Positions 48,591 through 61,400 of a stretch of DNA of 64,000 nucleotides are shown here, piece after piece. Every line of letters begins with the position of its first letter. The stretch's first letter is position 1. The DNA is from Hygrophila difformis (Eukaryota > Streptophyta > Magnoliopsida > Lamiales > Acanthaceae): assembly GCA_030278955.1 (NCBI GenBank), contig JAOANR010000015.1:36364487-36428486 (forward strand), written 5' to 3'. The notes under the pieces were generated by a model. It was not told the origin of the DNA. It did no database searches and saw nothing but the letters and a program-made list of their open reading frames with translations. The translations under genes and the position numbers were made by a program.

Positions 48591-49112
48591 AGGTTGTTAA
48601 GATCGGGATCCTATATGGGATCGTTTTTCTATTTGAAAGATCGGGGTCGTAGGATCGAATCGGGATCCTAAGATCTTATGAAATTGCAATAATTGATAAA
48701 CTCAATTATGTATACTAACAAGTAAAAGCATTATTTCGTGTGTTTATGAATCTTGCAAGTTAATGAATACAATACAGCACAAAAACATCACAATCAAACA
48801 TAAAATATTTCCACATACATATTATGTTTTTTTACACCTCATACATAATGAATACAAGCTCTTAAGTTTAAAATTAAAGGAAAAAAGTTACTCTGATCCC
48901 AAATCATAAAATACTACAAAAATTTTATGCGTTTAAGAGGGTATGATCGTAGAAGCGTTTGAGGGATTATGACCATAAGATCGTAATATTCTACTGTCAG
49001 GATTGGGATCTTACTAATTTTAAAATCCTACAAGGATCGGGATTGTTTTAGAGAGGTGTAATCGTAAAATCGTAAGATCCTCTAAAATTAGGATAGGGAT
49101 CTTAACAACTAT
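48591..49112. mobile_element. MITE-like element with AAGATCGGGATCC-type ends
   Basis: About 520 bp. Left end AGGTTGTTAAGATCGGGATCCT and right end AGGATAGGGATCTTAACAACTAT form terminal inverted repeats. GATCGGGATC/GGATCGTAA motifs recur internally. No ORF. The target-site duplication is unclear. Confidence 0.55.
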
Positions 49113-49737
49113 GACTTTTACTCTTCAAAAATTTTACCTTTTTGCTGAATTGCAATTAAAATGCAAGACGCGGGCTATTCGTACCCCTATTTTTGCTAGC
49201 ATCACCCCATTACTAAACATACTCCAACCAAATCTTTAAAAATTATACCAATTTCTAAATACACACCATAACAAAATACCTAAATACCCTTATGGAAAAA
49301 AAGGGAAACAAATCCTAGCTATTGCTTCATACACCCCACCCGTGTACACCCGGTTCCCTTCCTCTCTCTCTCTCTCTCTCTCAATCGAGCAACACCAAGG
49401 AAAGAAAAGAAGAGCAGCGCTTGTTCCCTTCCTCTATCTCGACATCAATCGGAATCAAGTGCATTCTCTTCATTGTGCATTTTTTCTTCTTCACAACCGA
49501 GCCTACTATTCAATCCAAGCAAGAACAAGCACCATGGACATATTCAAAAGTAAATAATTTAGACTACTTAAGGTTGATTTGTTTACTTGACCCATTTGTT
49601 GGAAATGTTAATTTGAAATGTTACAACACTTCCATTTAGGTCTAGTAATAGTACATTGATGTTTTTGGTGTTTAAAATTGCATTTGGATAGAGTTTTGAA
49701 TGGCCAAGAGTGAGATGTTAGAGGTTGGGGACGGGCT

Positions 49738-49895
49738 CTGTTCGGAACTGGTGTGCCGAACAGTAGGTGACGTGCACGGCGGGAAGCGTCGCGCACAAGG
49801 ATAGGCGTGCGGCACATTCGGCCGCACGCAACCGAGACCGTGCGGCCTACTTGGCCGCACGGTCTTTAGCCTGTTCGGCAGAAACGGCCGAACAG
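49738..49895. repeat. GC-rich hairpin block A
   Basis: Consecutive short palindromes: 49738-49763 (CTGTTCGG...CCGAACAG), a weaker one near 49770-49796, 49805-49829 (GCGTGCGGC, 7-nt loop, GCCGCACGC), 49836-49864 (12-bp perfect stem GACCGTGCGGCC with loop TACTT) and 49871-49895 (CTGTTCGGC...GCCGAACAG). Start-to-start spacing is 31-36 bp. Arms differ between units but remain complementary within each. Confidence 0.9.
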
Positions 49896-50204
49896 GTCTG
49901 TTACCTGCTGACTTTTTTTTTTTGTTCTTTCTCTTTCTCTATTAGGCATTTTATACTTATAAATTTCGCTTTAATTTTAGATATATTCCATTATCCAAAT
50001 TCAATGGTTCTAGATAACGATAATGAGTCGTGAATTTGTGTGTGTAGTCGGTGCCAATGACATCCGTGCTCAACTCATTTCCAATTGAATTATCAACGGC
50101 TTGTGTAGCACTCCATTTCATCTCAAAAGAAGGTGATTTATGCAATAAAAAAGTATTGAAATAGGAATGAGAACAAACAAACAAACAAAAAAATGTCTAC
50201 ATAG

Positions 50205-50393
50205 CCGTTCGGCCATCACGGCTGAACGGTCTGAAGCCCGCGCGGCCGGCTTGGCCGTGCGCCAAATGAGGCGTGCGGCAGACCGGGCCGTGCGTTACAT
50301 GCGATGCGCGGCCACCTCGGCCGAACGGTCTTCTTCACGTGCGGCACGGTTTGCCGCGCGACGTGTTATGCGTTCGGCGGACCAGTGCCGAAC
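50205..50393. repeat. GC-rich hairpin block B
   Basis: Six further units begin at about 50205, 50240, 50271, 50304, 50336 and 50372. The clearest are 50205-50229 (CCGTTCGGCC/GGCTGAACGG, one wobble), 50240-50260 (GCGCGGCC/GGCCGTGC) and 50372-50393 (GTTCGGC/GCCGAAC). Spacing is 31-36 bp, as in block A. The remaining units are partly decayed, mostly by changes that leave G-T pairs. Confidence 0.85.
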
Positions 50394-51189
50394 AGCTGTG
50401 CGAAAATTTTGAAATTTCAGAATTTTTAAATCATTATCTCTTCATCCAAATGTGACCATTGTTCCTCCATTTCTTGGACAATTATTCTACACCACTATTT
50501 CTTTGATTTTTACTATTTTTTTTCGGCATTGTTGAACATTGGTATGTGTAAGAAGTTAGGGTTTGGAGGGTGGGGAAGAGTTTGATTTTGGGTGGAGTGT
50601 TTGGAAATGTTAGAGTTTTGGAGGATGGATAAGAGTTTGAATTTGGGGTTTGTGTAATGGGGTGTATGTAGGAAATTAGTGTGTATGTTGTCTTTCTTTT
50701 TTCAGTTGAGGGCATTTTGGGTATCATAAAAAAGGGGTGGGCTGATGTTAGTAAAATTGGGAATAAGAATAGCCGATGTCAAAATGCAAATATTTTGTAG
50801 TTTCCTTATAAGGAAAGGCAGTAGTATATTATCAAAAAAAGAAAAAGGGCAGTAGTGGTACAAAACAACGAAATGGTTCCCATGCTGGGACCTATTTTTC
50901 CAGTAGATACTGGAGTGTATTCTAACCATTAGATCACACCTTAAATGAATGGTTGAGATTAGAATAAGGGTTAAATATGTAATTCTACACTTTAATATTA
51001 AATAAAGTGAAACTAGGGAAATGATTACTTTCTATACATACTCTTCTCTCAATAATTTCTTCCTACAAAATAATCTTCAAAAAATAAAGCAAATCCAAAT
51101 TTAAAGTTTAGTATTTGTTTTTACGTATCTTTAAAAAAAATTAGAAGAAAAAATTTTTATGTGAGGAGAAGTTGAATTACAACTAAAAT

Positions 51190-51612
51190 AAAAGAGTCAA
51201 ACATTCTGTATGTAAGTGTTAAACATTATGTTTCATTCACTTTGGCATTCTGTCTAATTGTTATGTCTTAAAGAACTGAAAATAAAAGCATGATCATATT
51301 TAACATTCTGTTCTCAAATGTGTAACATTCTGTTTGCAAGTGTGTAACATTCTGTTTGTAAGTGTGTAACATTCTATTTGCAAGTGTGCAAAATTCTATT
51401 CTTTCTCAAGTGTATAACATTCTGTGTGCAAGCATGTAACATTATGTTTGCAAGTATGTAACATTATATTTAAAAGCGAATAATATTATAACTTGATATT
51501 CTGTCAGAAGAGTCAAACATTATGTATGTAATTTTTAAACATTCTGTTTCATTTACTTGTTCGCAAGAATGTAACATTCTGTTTGTAAGTGTGTAACATT
51601 ATGTTCTCAATT
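51190..51612. repeat. Minisatellite, about 21-bp unit
   Basis: Many diverged head-to-tail copies of approximately GTGTAACATTCTGTTTGCAA, densest at 51300-51480 and 51560-51610. A remnant continues past the MITE at about 51890-51935. Confidence 0.85.
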
Positions 51613-51613
51613 A

Positions 51614-51873
51614 CTACCTCTGTCTCAACATTTTTGTTACATAGAGTTTTTTTGCACTATTCACTGTTTAACTTTGATTCAAATTTTTAATATAGCTATG
51701 TAAGAAAAAACATAGTCAAGTGAGATCTTGTTAGATTTGTCTAATCTTGTAGTTTTAGACAATCAACTTTTTATAATTTTTCGTTGTACACAATTTAAGT
51801 TATTAACCGTTGAAAATGTGTCTCGACATGCGTGTCGAAAGCCAATGTAACAAAAAGAATGAGACGGAGGAAG
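51614..51873. mobile_element. Stowaway-like MITE nested in the minisatellite
   Basis: 260 bp flanked by TA, ends CTACCTCTGTCTCAACATTT and the complementary GAGACGGAGGAAG. The internal sequence closely matches the MITE at 62394-62652 (shared CATAGTCAAGTGAGATCTTG). It splits the minisatellite. Confidence 0.85.
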
Positions 51874-52242
51874 TATATAAAATTCGTATTTAACATTCTA
51901 TTTACAAGTGTATAGCATTATAACTTGAAGTATTTTTTATTCATATCATTATGTCCAGTCATAGATGCCACTTGAATTTAATTAATAATGGGTTGTCTTA
52001 TCATCCAATCGTCCTTTATTTTAGGCAATGATTACTCATTATTATAACATCACACTATAAAGTTGTAGAGACAACTTTTGAATTATATTTATTTATACTA
52101 CACAATAAAATAATAAAATATAGTAAATTATTTGATTACCCTTATATCATCTAGACCATTGATTCAATAGAAAATAAGATCCAATGGTCAAAATAATGTC
52201 CAGTATATACTGGCCAGGATGTGAACCTAATCGACAAAACAA

Positions 52243-52436
52243 TGGGTCAATGCCTCAAGGCTCAATAATCCTTGCGGGTTGCAGGCGCGCATAATTTTCT
52301 CATGACCAGAACGGCGTCGTCTCAGTTTCCCCCAAATTTCCGCTAGAATATTAAACCCCTCCCTGCTCCAACTCGAAAGTCGAAACTGCCGCTCGCACAT
52401 TCTTCGTGAATCTGGATTCCGCCATTAGACACAGCA
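52243..52436 (+). promoter_or_regulatory. Presumed promoter and 5' UTR of the CHR20-like gene
   Basis: Short, locally more GC-rich stretch between the end of Mutator-like element 2 and the ATG, with CCTCCCTGCTCCAACTC-type leader sequence at about 52360. ATATTAAA at about 52347 is the nearest TATA-like sequence. Assignment is by position only. Confidence 0.35.
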
Positions 52437-55400
52437 ATGACTGAAGAAGAAAAGGATATGAACCACAACGTAGAGCAACAACTTCGGCTTGACGGGGATG
52501 ACTCCTCCGACAATTCTATCGAGAATGGTAATGATGATGTGGAGGGGGAAGAAGAAGAAGAGAAGGAAGAAGAAGAAGATGATGATGAAGTTGAAGAATT
52601 GCTTCCCGAGGTTGATTTCCAACTTAGTTCGATCAGGGATACCCTTTTGTAAAAGCTTTTATTTTATTGTCTTGGTTCTAAGTGTTTGGAGATTGTGCCT
52701 TCATTCCCCTTTCTTGATCAATTTCGTTAGTTTCTAAGATTACTATTTATTTTGTTAGTGGGTCGGTGGCTAAGTGATAGGAGATTGTAGCCTTACCCAC
52801 ATGCTGATTTTCTTTTGGTGGCTTTTTGTGATCTTTGTATTACTGTCCCTTTCCCTGGTTTCGTTTTAACATTTTGCAGCATTTCAATGTGATCCATACA
52901 CTTAATAAATGAATTGAAGATCATCTTTTATTTGTGTGTCTCTGTTTATTATAAGCATTTTAGATGATTCTCATTTATTGCCCCCTTCTGCAGATTTTGT
53001 GGTATGCCTGTGCTTGTTTCTTCTTTTTTGTGTCTTTCTTATGGTTTTTTTTTACACTTTTTCCATGTTCGCAGGAGCCCCTGACTGAGGAGGAGATAGA
53101 AGAGCTCATTGCCGAGCTTCTGGATGTTGAAAGCAAGGTAAATTGTCCTCCCTTGGTTTGAGGAAAAGCAAATTTGTTATCTGTTGAACCCCAACTTCTA
53201 TTTTTCAGGCCGCTGAAGCTCAAGAGGCCCTTGAGGAGGAATCCCTAATCAAAGTTGAGGCAGATGTTAGAAAGGAATTGTCACAATCTCTGTCAGGTGA
53301 TGAGGTAGGGCAGTTATTTGTTCTTTTTCTTCATCTGTTTTGTTTGCCTTTATATCATAGTCCTTTCATTTTCAATGTTTTCCTGGGTTGGCTAGTTGGA
53401 GAAGGCTGTTGCAGACGAGATGGCAGCATTCAAGGAAGAGTGGGAAGTGGAGCTTGATGGGCTTGAGACTGAGAGTGCTCATTTATTGGTATAGTTTTTA
53501 GATTTGTTTCTGCTACATTTGAAAACCAAAAGTGGCTTTATATGTATATTATTAATTATTGGGATTGCCAAGTTCAAGTGTTTGAAAAAACTGAAAGTTG
53601 GACCGGGCACTCCGCACTAGGGGTACCCTCTGTTCTATAACTCAGACCAAAATGTGTATGGTAACTGCCTTATTGTAACTAACACCTTTATTTTTCTTAT
53701 TAGCGCCTTTTCATTTTTTAATGTTTTCATCCTACTTATAGCTGAACCAATATGTTTCTGCTTCCCAATTTCATTTTTCTCTATGCATTATCCAACTTAT
53801 AGCTGAAGTAATATATTTCTGCTTCCCAATTTCATTTTTCTGTATGCAGGAACAACTTGATGGTGCTGGTATTGAGCTTTCCAGCCTCTATAAGTGGATT
53901 GAAAAGCAAGCTCCTAATGGTTCCCACACTGAAGCATGGAAAAAGAGGACTCATTGGGTTGGAAATCAAGTTTCTGTTGATGCAACGGAATCTGTTGCGC
54001 AGGCTGAAGAGTATCTCAAGGTTCACAGACCTGTGAGAAGGTTTGTTATCATTCTTTCCTAGTGAGTTACCTTATCCAGGGATAAGTTCGATTTCTGAAT
54101 TAAAATCTTCATTTTAGGGCAGACGGCATGGTAAAGTCTTGGAGGAAGGTGCCAGTGGCTTTCTGGAAAAAAAAGTTGTTACAAGTGAAAGTAGTGTCGC
54201 TGTGAATGATAATATGAATGTAGATTGGGATTCCTTCAGCAAAATGTGTTCTGATCGTTCATCTTTGGAGGATGTCTCTTTTGGCAGCAAGCATTGGGCT
54301 TCTGTCTACCTAGCCAGTACCCCACAACAGGCTGCTGAAATGGGCCTTAAATTCCCGGGTGTTGATGAGGTTATACATACATACTTGCATACATACATTC
54401 ATACATGCATATATAGATATAGTTGATGTCTATTTACTTAACTTCTACTTTCTCATGTTGCTGTACATGATTATGGGGCTAAGTTTCTTTATACATCCCT
54501 GATTAATATGAACTATGCTGTTGTTTTGAAATTATTAAATGCTAAATGTATTGGGATGAATTTCTGGATGCACCCATAATTAATAGGAACTGACGAAGTG
54601 TGCTATTTTTGTGTATTTGCTTGCTCCATCATTATTGCATTTGTACCTTTTCTCATTTGTTTTGTTAGCTTCTGTTCAGTAACTTCTGATGGTCATCACA
54701 GTAGGGGCAATCCAACTCATAGAAAACGTTCTATTTGAACCAATAAATTATTTTTCCAAATCCTAAACTGATAGTACTATTTAGCTATGTAAGCTAGGTG
54801 TATAAAATCACTTCATGGCATGTTTGAAGGAGTTCCCTGTTAGTTCAGAGAGCTTTGTGGATTAATGAGATAAATGACCTTGAAACCTCAGTCAAACTAA
54901 GGTGATGCTATACCGTTGGAAAGAGCTGCAGGATTTAGGATGTTATACAACGTTGATATTTTGTCATTGGAATTTTCAAAGACCATTTAATGCCTACTCC
55001 ATATTCCACCCAGTTTTCAAACTTTTGCATGGCATCCTCATTGAGAGTGATCAAGATTCCAAACAATAGGAAGTTAAAACTCTTTTATAGTTACTCTTTA
55101 TGAGTAATGGTTTTTTAGAAAGTTTTTGTACCTCATATGACCTATACCTTCAGGTCGAGGAGATTGATGATGTTGATGGTACTTCCAGCGACCCATTTAT
55201 TGCAGATGCTATAGCAAATGAAAGTGAATTGCATCTTACTGAAGAACAAAGAAGAAACTTTAAAAAGGTTAGTCACTTGTGTTTTCTGTCCAATTGAAAT
55301 CTTTTAACTAGTAGAAATCATAATTGGAATAATTTCATCTCCTTTTCTAATGGCACTGGAGATGCATTGCCAAATAAATGAATCATTATTGATGATCTGA

Positions 55401-58400
55401 AGCGAGGATAGAAATGGATGCCCAAAGATACGAATGGTCTTGATAGAGATAACAAATGTTCTATTTTGGACTAGGAAAAATGTAAGAAATTAGATTAGGA
55501 CAGTAGGACACTGATGCTCGAATCAACAAGGTTTAATAAGTAAGTGAACGCCTGGAAACTTAAGGAAAATATTTAACTTATTTACACATTTGCTGATTTT
55601 GATTTTTCTATTTATCTTTTCTTCTTAGGTTAAGGAGGAAGATGATATAAATGCTCATCACAAGCTTAACATTCGTTTAAAACAAAGGAGGCGCAAGAAG
55701 ATCAGTAAAAAGGTCAGCTTCAAAACTTTTACTGTTTTTCACTTTTCACCTGTTTCTTTTACTCCCTCCTTCCCATTAGATATGTCTTGTTACTGTTGGG
55801 CACGAGAATTAAGGTAGAGTTGATTTGTGAGTATATGATGGGATCCACATAGTTGTTAGAGGGGAAAATTATTTCTATTTATAGAAAGAAGACATTTGTG
55901 GTGGGACATCCAAAAATAGTAAGCAAGACATTTCGGTTGGGACAGAGGAAGTAGTTTTTTTTTTTTTTTTTTTTTTTGCAATTTCTAGTTTGGTTCATTA
56001 TTATGATTCACTTACGTTTGTTTTTCTATGTCACTGTCTAGGGGTAAGAACCACGGACAGAACGTTAGAATCTTGTTAATAGTTGTGGGTATATGCTGGA
56101 TCTGTTTAACAACGGACACTTAAGATACAAAACTAGGTTAAGATATTCCCATGTATGGTATTTTGAAATAGAAAGTTGCTAGATTAATAGTAGTCTAATG
56201 ACTCTTGGTGAACCACATGGATTTGCATGTTCTGTTTGATACATGGTTCTTGGTACAAAATTCAATGTTTTTATGCCATGCCTCATCCCTTATACAGTTT
56301 TACTACGATACTTTTGGCACTCACTGTTCTTATTTTGTTCTTGGTACCGTACAGGGAGCACATTCTACTGTTGATGGACTGAGGGATTACCAACTAGATG
56401 ATTCCACATATCATGAGGATGCTGCTGCTATAAATGACTTTGGAGATCAAGAATTAATTAGTAACATGAACAAGTTGTCTAGTGTTGATGATGAAGAGAA
56501 AGTAAAGAGAGGTCGTGATGCCTCTTTGACTAATGGGTTGATGTCCCCGGACTTAGTTGAATCGAGGGGAGTCAAGCGTTCAAGTGATTTTGATGAGCTA
56601 CAACCTGATGATAAAAAACCCTCTACAATTACCATTGATAGTGACAATGAAGCTCCACCTGCTGGCATGGAAGAAGCTATCAAAGCAGAAAGCCAAGTAG
56701 TTTCTAGTTCAGATTCTGATTCAGATGATTCAGATTCTGTTCCCAATGCCAATGCCAGGTACACAAATTGCACTGTAATGTTTGATTAATGTTGAAGTCC
56801 TTGAAGAATAAAGGAAACAACACGGAAGAGTTAAATTCTTATAAATGGTGGTAAATTGCTGCCCAATATATGGGAAATTCAGCTGCTGATTCTGAACTTT
56901 TGACTATGTTCACCTAAACCTAATAGGTTTCCACCCCACAAATATCACTGTCACTATTTGAATCCTAAAGTTATGAGATTCTGATCATTAAACTTTGTCA
57001 TTTTGTTCTCTTACCAGCCTAAATACCTTTATAGTCGGTTGCCGTGGTTTTAAGAGGCATTGCTCGTTCAATTCAAATTCAGTTTATTAAGCATAAGCTT
57101 ATAATTTGAGATGGGGTCTTCTTTATCCTAGATAAAAGAAGCAAAACCTTTCATGTTTACTGTATTTGCTTAGAGACCTCAGATGAACTTGTGCCTTGGT
57201 TAATCGTTCTCATTGTAGAGTGAACTTGATGATAGCAAGTTCAAATGACCAAAAGTGCCCTTATTGAAATTTAAACCACTTGCTTACAAGGGAACTTATG
57301 TGATTTAGTTTTCAAAGGATTTTCATGGCATTTTGTTATTATAATTTGATAAATAGCTTTTTGCGTTATCTCATTTCACACTTATTTAAAATTTGGTTTG
57401 CCTGGAGTATATTTCATGGACCAAATATTCATTATCACTTTCCAGTTAAACCCGATTCTTCATAATCATGGATGCTTGCTAATGGGTGTACCTTGTTGCT
57501 CGTCTTCATATTATTATTATTATTATTATTATACATTTGACAGTGTACTCCTATGGAACCACCCATGTTACAAACCTGATTTCATTCTGACTTTAGCTTT
57601 ATCCATCCATGTAATACGATTTTCATATCCTTTGTTTCAGTACGAGGCGAAGAAGGAAAAAGAAAATTCGAAGGATCATTGATGATGCAGAACTGGGAGA
57701 GGAGACTAAGAAGAAAATTGCAATTGAAAAGGTAAAATATTCCCATCCATTGCTCACATAGTCCCTTGTATCAATGTTTCAGCACTCAGCAGCAAATTAT
57801 TGTTACAGGAACGCCAAGAGCGGCTTAAATCTTTGGAAGCTCGGTTTTCATCCAAGTCTGTTATGCCGACTTATGCAACCACTAAAATGAGCTCATTAGA
57901 GGGCTCTAGTGCAGAAATGCTTGGTGATAAAACTGCAGGTTACATAATAAATGTCGCGAGAGAGGAAGGTGAAGAGGCTGTGAGGATACCTCCAAGCATC
58001 TCAGTGAAATTGAAACCACATCAGGTTTGGCTAAGATCACATTTCTCCATTTTGTGCTGTTCATTTATGTTTAGATATAGAATGTGAACTCTTATCAGTC
58101 CTGCATATGATAACCTGTTGGGTGCTAATGTGGATGTCCATCCTGATTCAACTTTTACTTACTTTCTCTATATCTCCTTTCATTTTAAATTGTTTCTTTT
58201 ATGAGTTAATTGTTGTTGGTTAAGATTTGGTTTATTTAGAGCATATCTCTCTTTGCATTTGATTTCTACAATTGCTTGAAATGTAATCAGAGTTGTAAAG
58301 GAGCTGATCTATGACTCTCTTGAGCTCAATAAAAGCTTGTTCATGAATTTAAACAAGTTGACGTCAACTCCCAAAAATTTAACTTGTTAAATTGTGAAAT

Positions 58401-61400
58401 GAGCTGAAGCAGAGTTGGCTTTAGTATTACTTTCAAGTGAGCTTGTATTTTGCACATTATTATTTTATGTATGTATATTTTCAAATGGCCCACGTGGCTC
58501 AGTTTGTTTATGCTTTTGGGCAAGCTCAAGCTCAAGTTTGGAATTTAGCCAATAGCCCAATAAGTCTGAACCTTATTAGTTTGTTAGATTCATTAGCCAA
58601 ACCAAGATTAAGCATTGAGGATTGGTTAAGTTCTTCTCTTTGACATCTATATGCGAATATGAAATTAGATGATCTGCTGTTGGTTTCACCTTATATTAAG
58701 TGGATGCAGTTTTGATTAACCAATGTTATTTGATTTTTGGGGTAGTGTAATGATGCACCACCTAACGATATGTCTTTGTTTCACCAGGAAATTATTGTTC
58801 TTGAGTATCTCCTTTCTCCTGTTGGTATTTTCAACATTGTTCATGTCTGCATTTAGTGGTTTATATAATTCTGACTTCGTTATTGGATTCAGATCACAGG
58901 TATCCGGTTTATGTGGGAGAACATAATTCAATCTGTGCCAAAAGTAAAGTCTGGTGACAAAGGTCTTGGGTGCATTCTAGCTCATACAATGGGGTTAGGC
59001 AAAACTTTTCAGGTGCCATGGAAACTGTACCAATTCTTTAATAAAAAAAATATCTGCTGGTTCTTTCCTATCTAGGTATCTCTCTATCTGTGGGGTGTTT
59101 GGATTGCAGATGTGGAATGGATTAAATTCGTACCATTAATTCTTATTGTTAAAACAAATTTCATTGGTTAGTAAATTGGTGTGCACCTAAAAGAACCAAT
59201 TTAGTTAATTGAAGTATTTTAAAATATAATTATTGATTTAAATCCATTGTGAAAGGCGAAGTTATGTTTGAAGCAAACTGACTGAAGGGATGACTGAACA
59301 TTAGGATGACTGAAGGGATACATTATTCTGATATGTGGTCTCAAATCCTACCCCTAATAGAATTTTCTAACTGACTGAACATTAGGATGACTGAAGGGAT
59401 ACATTATTCTGATATGTGGTCTCAATTTAGTTAATTGAAGAATTTTCTAAAATATAATTATTGATTTAAATCCATTGTGAAAGGCGAAGTTATGTTTGAA
59501 GCAAACACCACTTTAATTATCTAACTGACTGAACATTAGGATGACTGAAGGGATACATTATTCTGATATGTGGTCTCAAATCCTACCCCTAATAGAATTT
59601 TCAGTTCTGGGCAGTGCCTCCTTCTGATGTGAATCTTCTGTCGCTTTTTAACGTTCTTAGTATGTTTATTGGATCTTAATTGCTTTATCCGTTCCTTTGT
59701 TTTATTGTTTACCCCAAAAAAAATCCTACTCCTAATAGAGAAATTTGTAATTTCTTAGTGCTTGCAACCCCATTTTTATTCCTCCTGCAGAATACCCAAG
59801 AAAGTATACACCAGGGTTTCTCATTTTGTCTATATTTTGATATATATACAGGTCATTGCTTTTCTATACACTGCTATGAGAGGTGTTGACCTAGGGTTAA
59901 GAACCGCGCTCATTGTAACACCTGTAAGTGTTATACACAATTGGCGATACGAGTTTTCGAAATGGAGACCTTCTGAGCTGAAGCCTCTTCGTATCTTCAT
60001 GCTTGAAGATGCTCCACGGTTTGTCTTATATGTTATTATTTGATTTTCATATTTAAGAATTTTTTTGTGATAATGTGGAACTATATCCTTGATGTTCAAA
60101 ACAATGAAATAAGGTTTTCCGGTTACGACTTATTGTCCGGAATTCCCTTGTGCTGGATATTTTAGTGTTCTGAGATCTAGATTTTTGGCATCTGCTTGCG
60201 GTATCTATCCGCTGAAGTTAATATCTCTGCTTGTTATGTAATTGCATTAACTGCATACTTAATTTGTCGATATACTGCATGCAATCTCTTCGCCGTTAGG
60301 ACATTCAACGAAATTTAATCCCTATGATATGTCCCAAGTTTCAGATAGTTACTTTTTCTTCAGGGAGAGAAGGGTTGAGCTGCTGACGAAGTGGAAAGTT
60401 AAGGGCGGCATCTTCTTAATTGGCTATTCTGCCTTCCGTAATTTATCACTTGGAAAGTATGTCAAGGACCGAGACATGGCCAAAGCAATCAGCCATGTGC
60501 TTCAGGTAATATGTCATTACGTATTCTGCTATTGGATATCTGGTTTGTGGCTGGTTAAATCATGCTTATTGGGAAACACTTAGATTTAATAATTGGGCTT
60601 TGTAATGTTAACTTTTAGAAATAACTAAAAAAAAATGCTGTTTCAGATCATTGTCACTTCCTGATTTTGTTGCCCACCCCTTGAGTTATGCTTTTCAAGG
60701 CATAAAAAGTAAAAACTATACATCATTCTTTGATAGTTTGATGTACATTTAGAATTAGATACACAATAGTATAGTATCAAGTCCACCACAGGATCATAAT
60801 TCCTTGATCGTTACATCACTTATCTTGATTTTCCCTTCTCCTGGATGACAATGAGGGGATTGTCTTTTGAGTGTTCATGTATAATCAACTGCTGTTTCTA
60901 CCTGGGACAAGATGGATGTGACATTTTGAAGGTTTCATGTCATATTGCCTCTTAAAGGTGTTTTTTCTACGATTTTACTATCCATAGGAAATTTCAAATG
61001 GAGACTGTTTACTGAAATTCGTTGCATGCACTCTTATTCGTGATCTTCAACAATGGTTTCTATTATAGAACTTGATGGGAAACAAATCATAAATATTGTG
61101 TGCTGCCCAACTTATCAGTGATATTTCTGAACTCACCTTCAGTCTCTGGTCTTAAGTCTTAACTAGCAATTCTGCTCCCAGTCTGTTGTTGCATTGAATC
61201 GGGATTTATCATGCAATGCAATAGATAACTTTAACCTATTCTCTCTTTGAAGCTTCGGCCCAATTATGAGTCAAGGGCTTTGGGTTTCATCAATAATTCC
61301 CCTCCCTCCCAATAATTTCATGGCAAAACATTGAATCCCATTTATATATATGTATTATTTTTTCTGTACTTCGTCTAATTCAACCCGGTGAGAGAGAGTT

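Larger units (their letters stand above)
49167..50780. mobile_element. Non-autonomous Mutator-like element 1 with hairpin arrays
   Basis: 1614 bp bounded by the perfect 9-bp direct repeat AAAATGCAA (49158-49166 and 50781-50789), the Mutator signature. The ends are inverted repeats: GACGCGGGCTATTCGTACCC at the left, and the complement of the right end reads GACATCGGCTATTCTTATTC. Similarity extends about 40 bp, through CTARCATCA. Inside are a CT microsatellite (about 49361-49381), a leader-like stretch and two GC-rich hairpin blocks. No transposase. The inner open frames arise from the GC-rich hairpins and are not supported. Confidence 0.88.
50869..52233. mobile_element. Non-autonomous Mutator-like element 2
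   Basis: 1365 bp flanked by the 9-bp direct repeat ACAAAACAA (50860-50868 and 52234-52242). The left end reads CGAAATGGTTCCCATGCTGG, and the complement of the right end CGATTAGGTTCACATCCTGG. After an 11-bp indel both continue CCAGTAKATACTGG and similarity runs to ACCATTRGATC. It holds a minisatellite and a nested MITE and encodes nothing recognisable. It ends about 200 bp upstream of the CHR20-like ATG, so it forms part of that gene's upstream region. Confidence 0.82.

Noticed and set aside
49767..50412. Regularly spaced palindromic repeats resembling a CRISPR array
   Set aside because: The window is plainly a plant nuclear genome, the units are not identical, there are no unique spacers, and the array lies inside a Mutator-like element.
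50167..50412. Arginine/alanine-rich ORF across hairpin block B
   Set aside because: It arises from GC-rich palindromes, and a similar ORF on the other block has a different composition and frame.
57509..57531. ATT microsatellite in a CHR20-like intron as a functional element
   Set aside because: A simple repeat of ordinary length in an intron.
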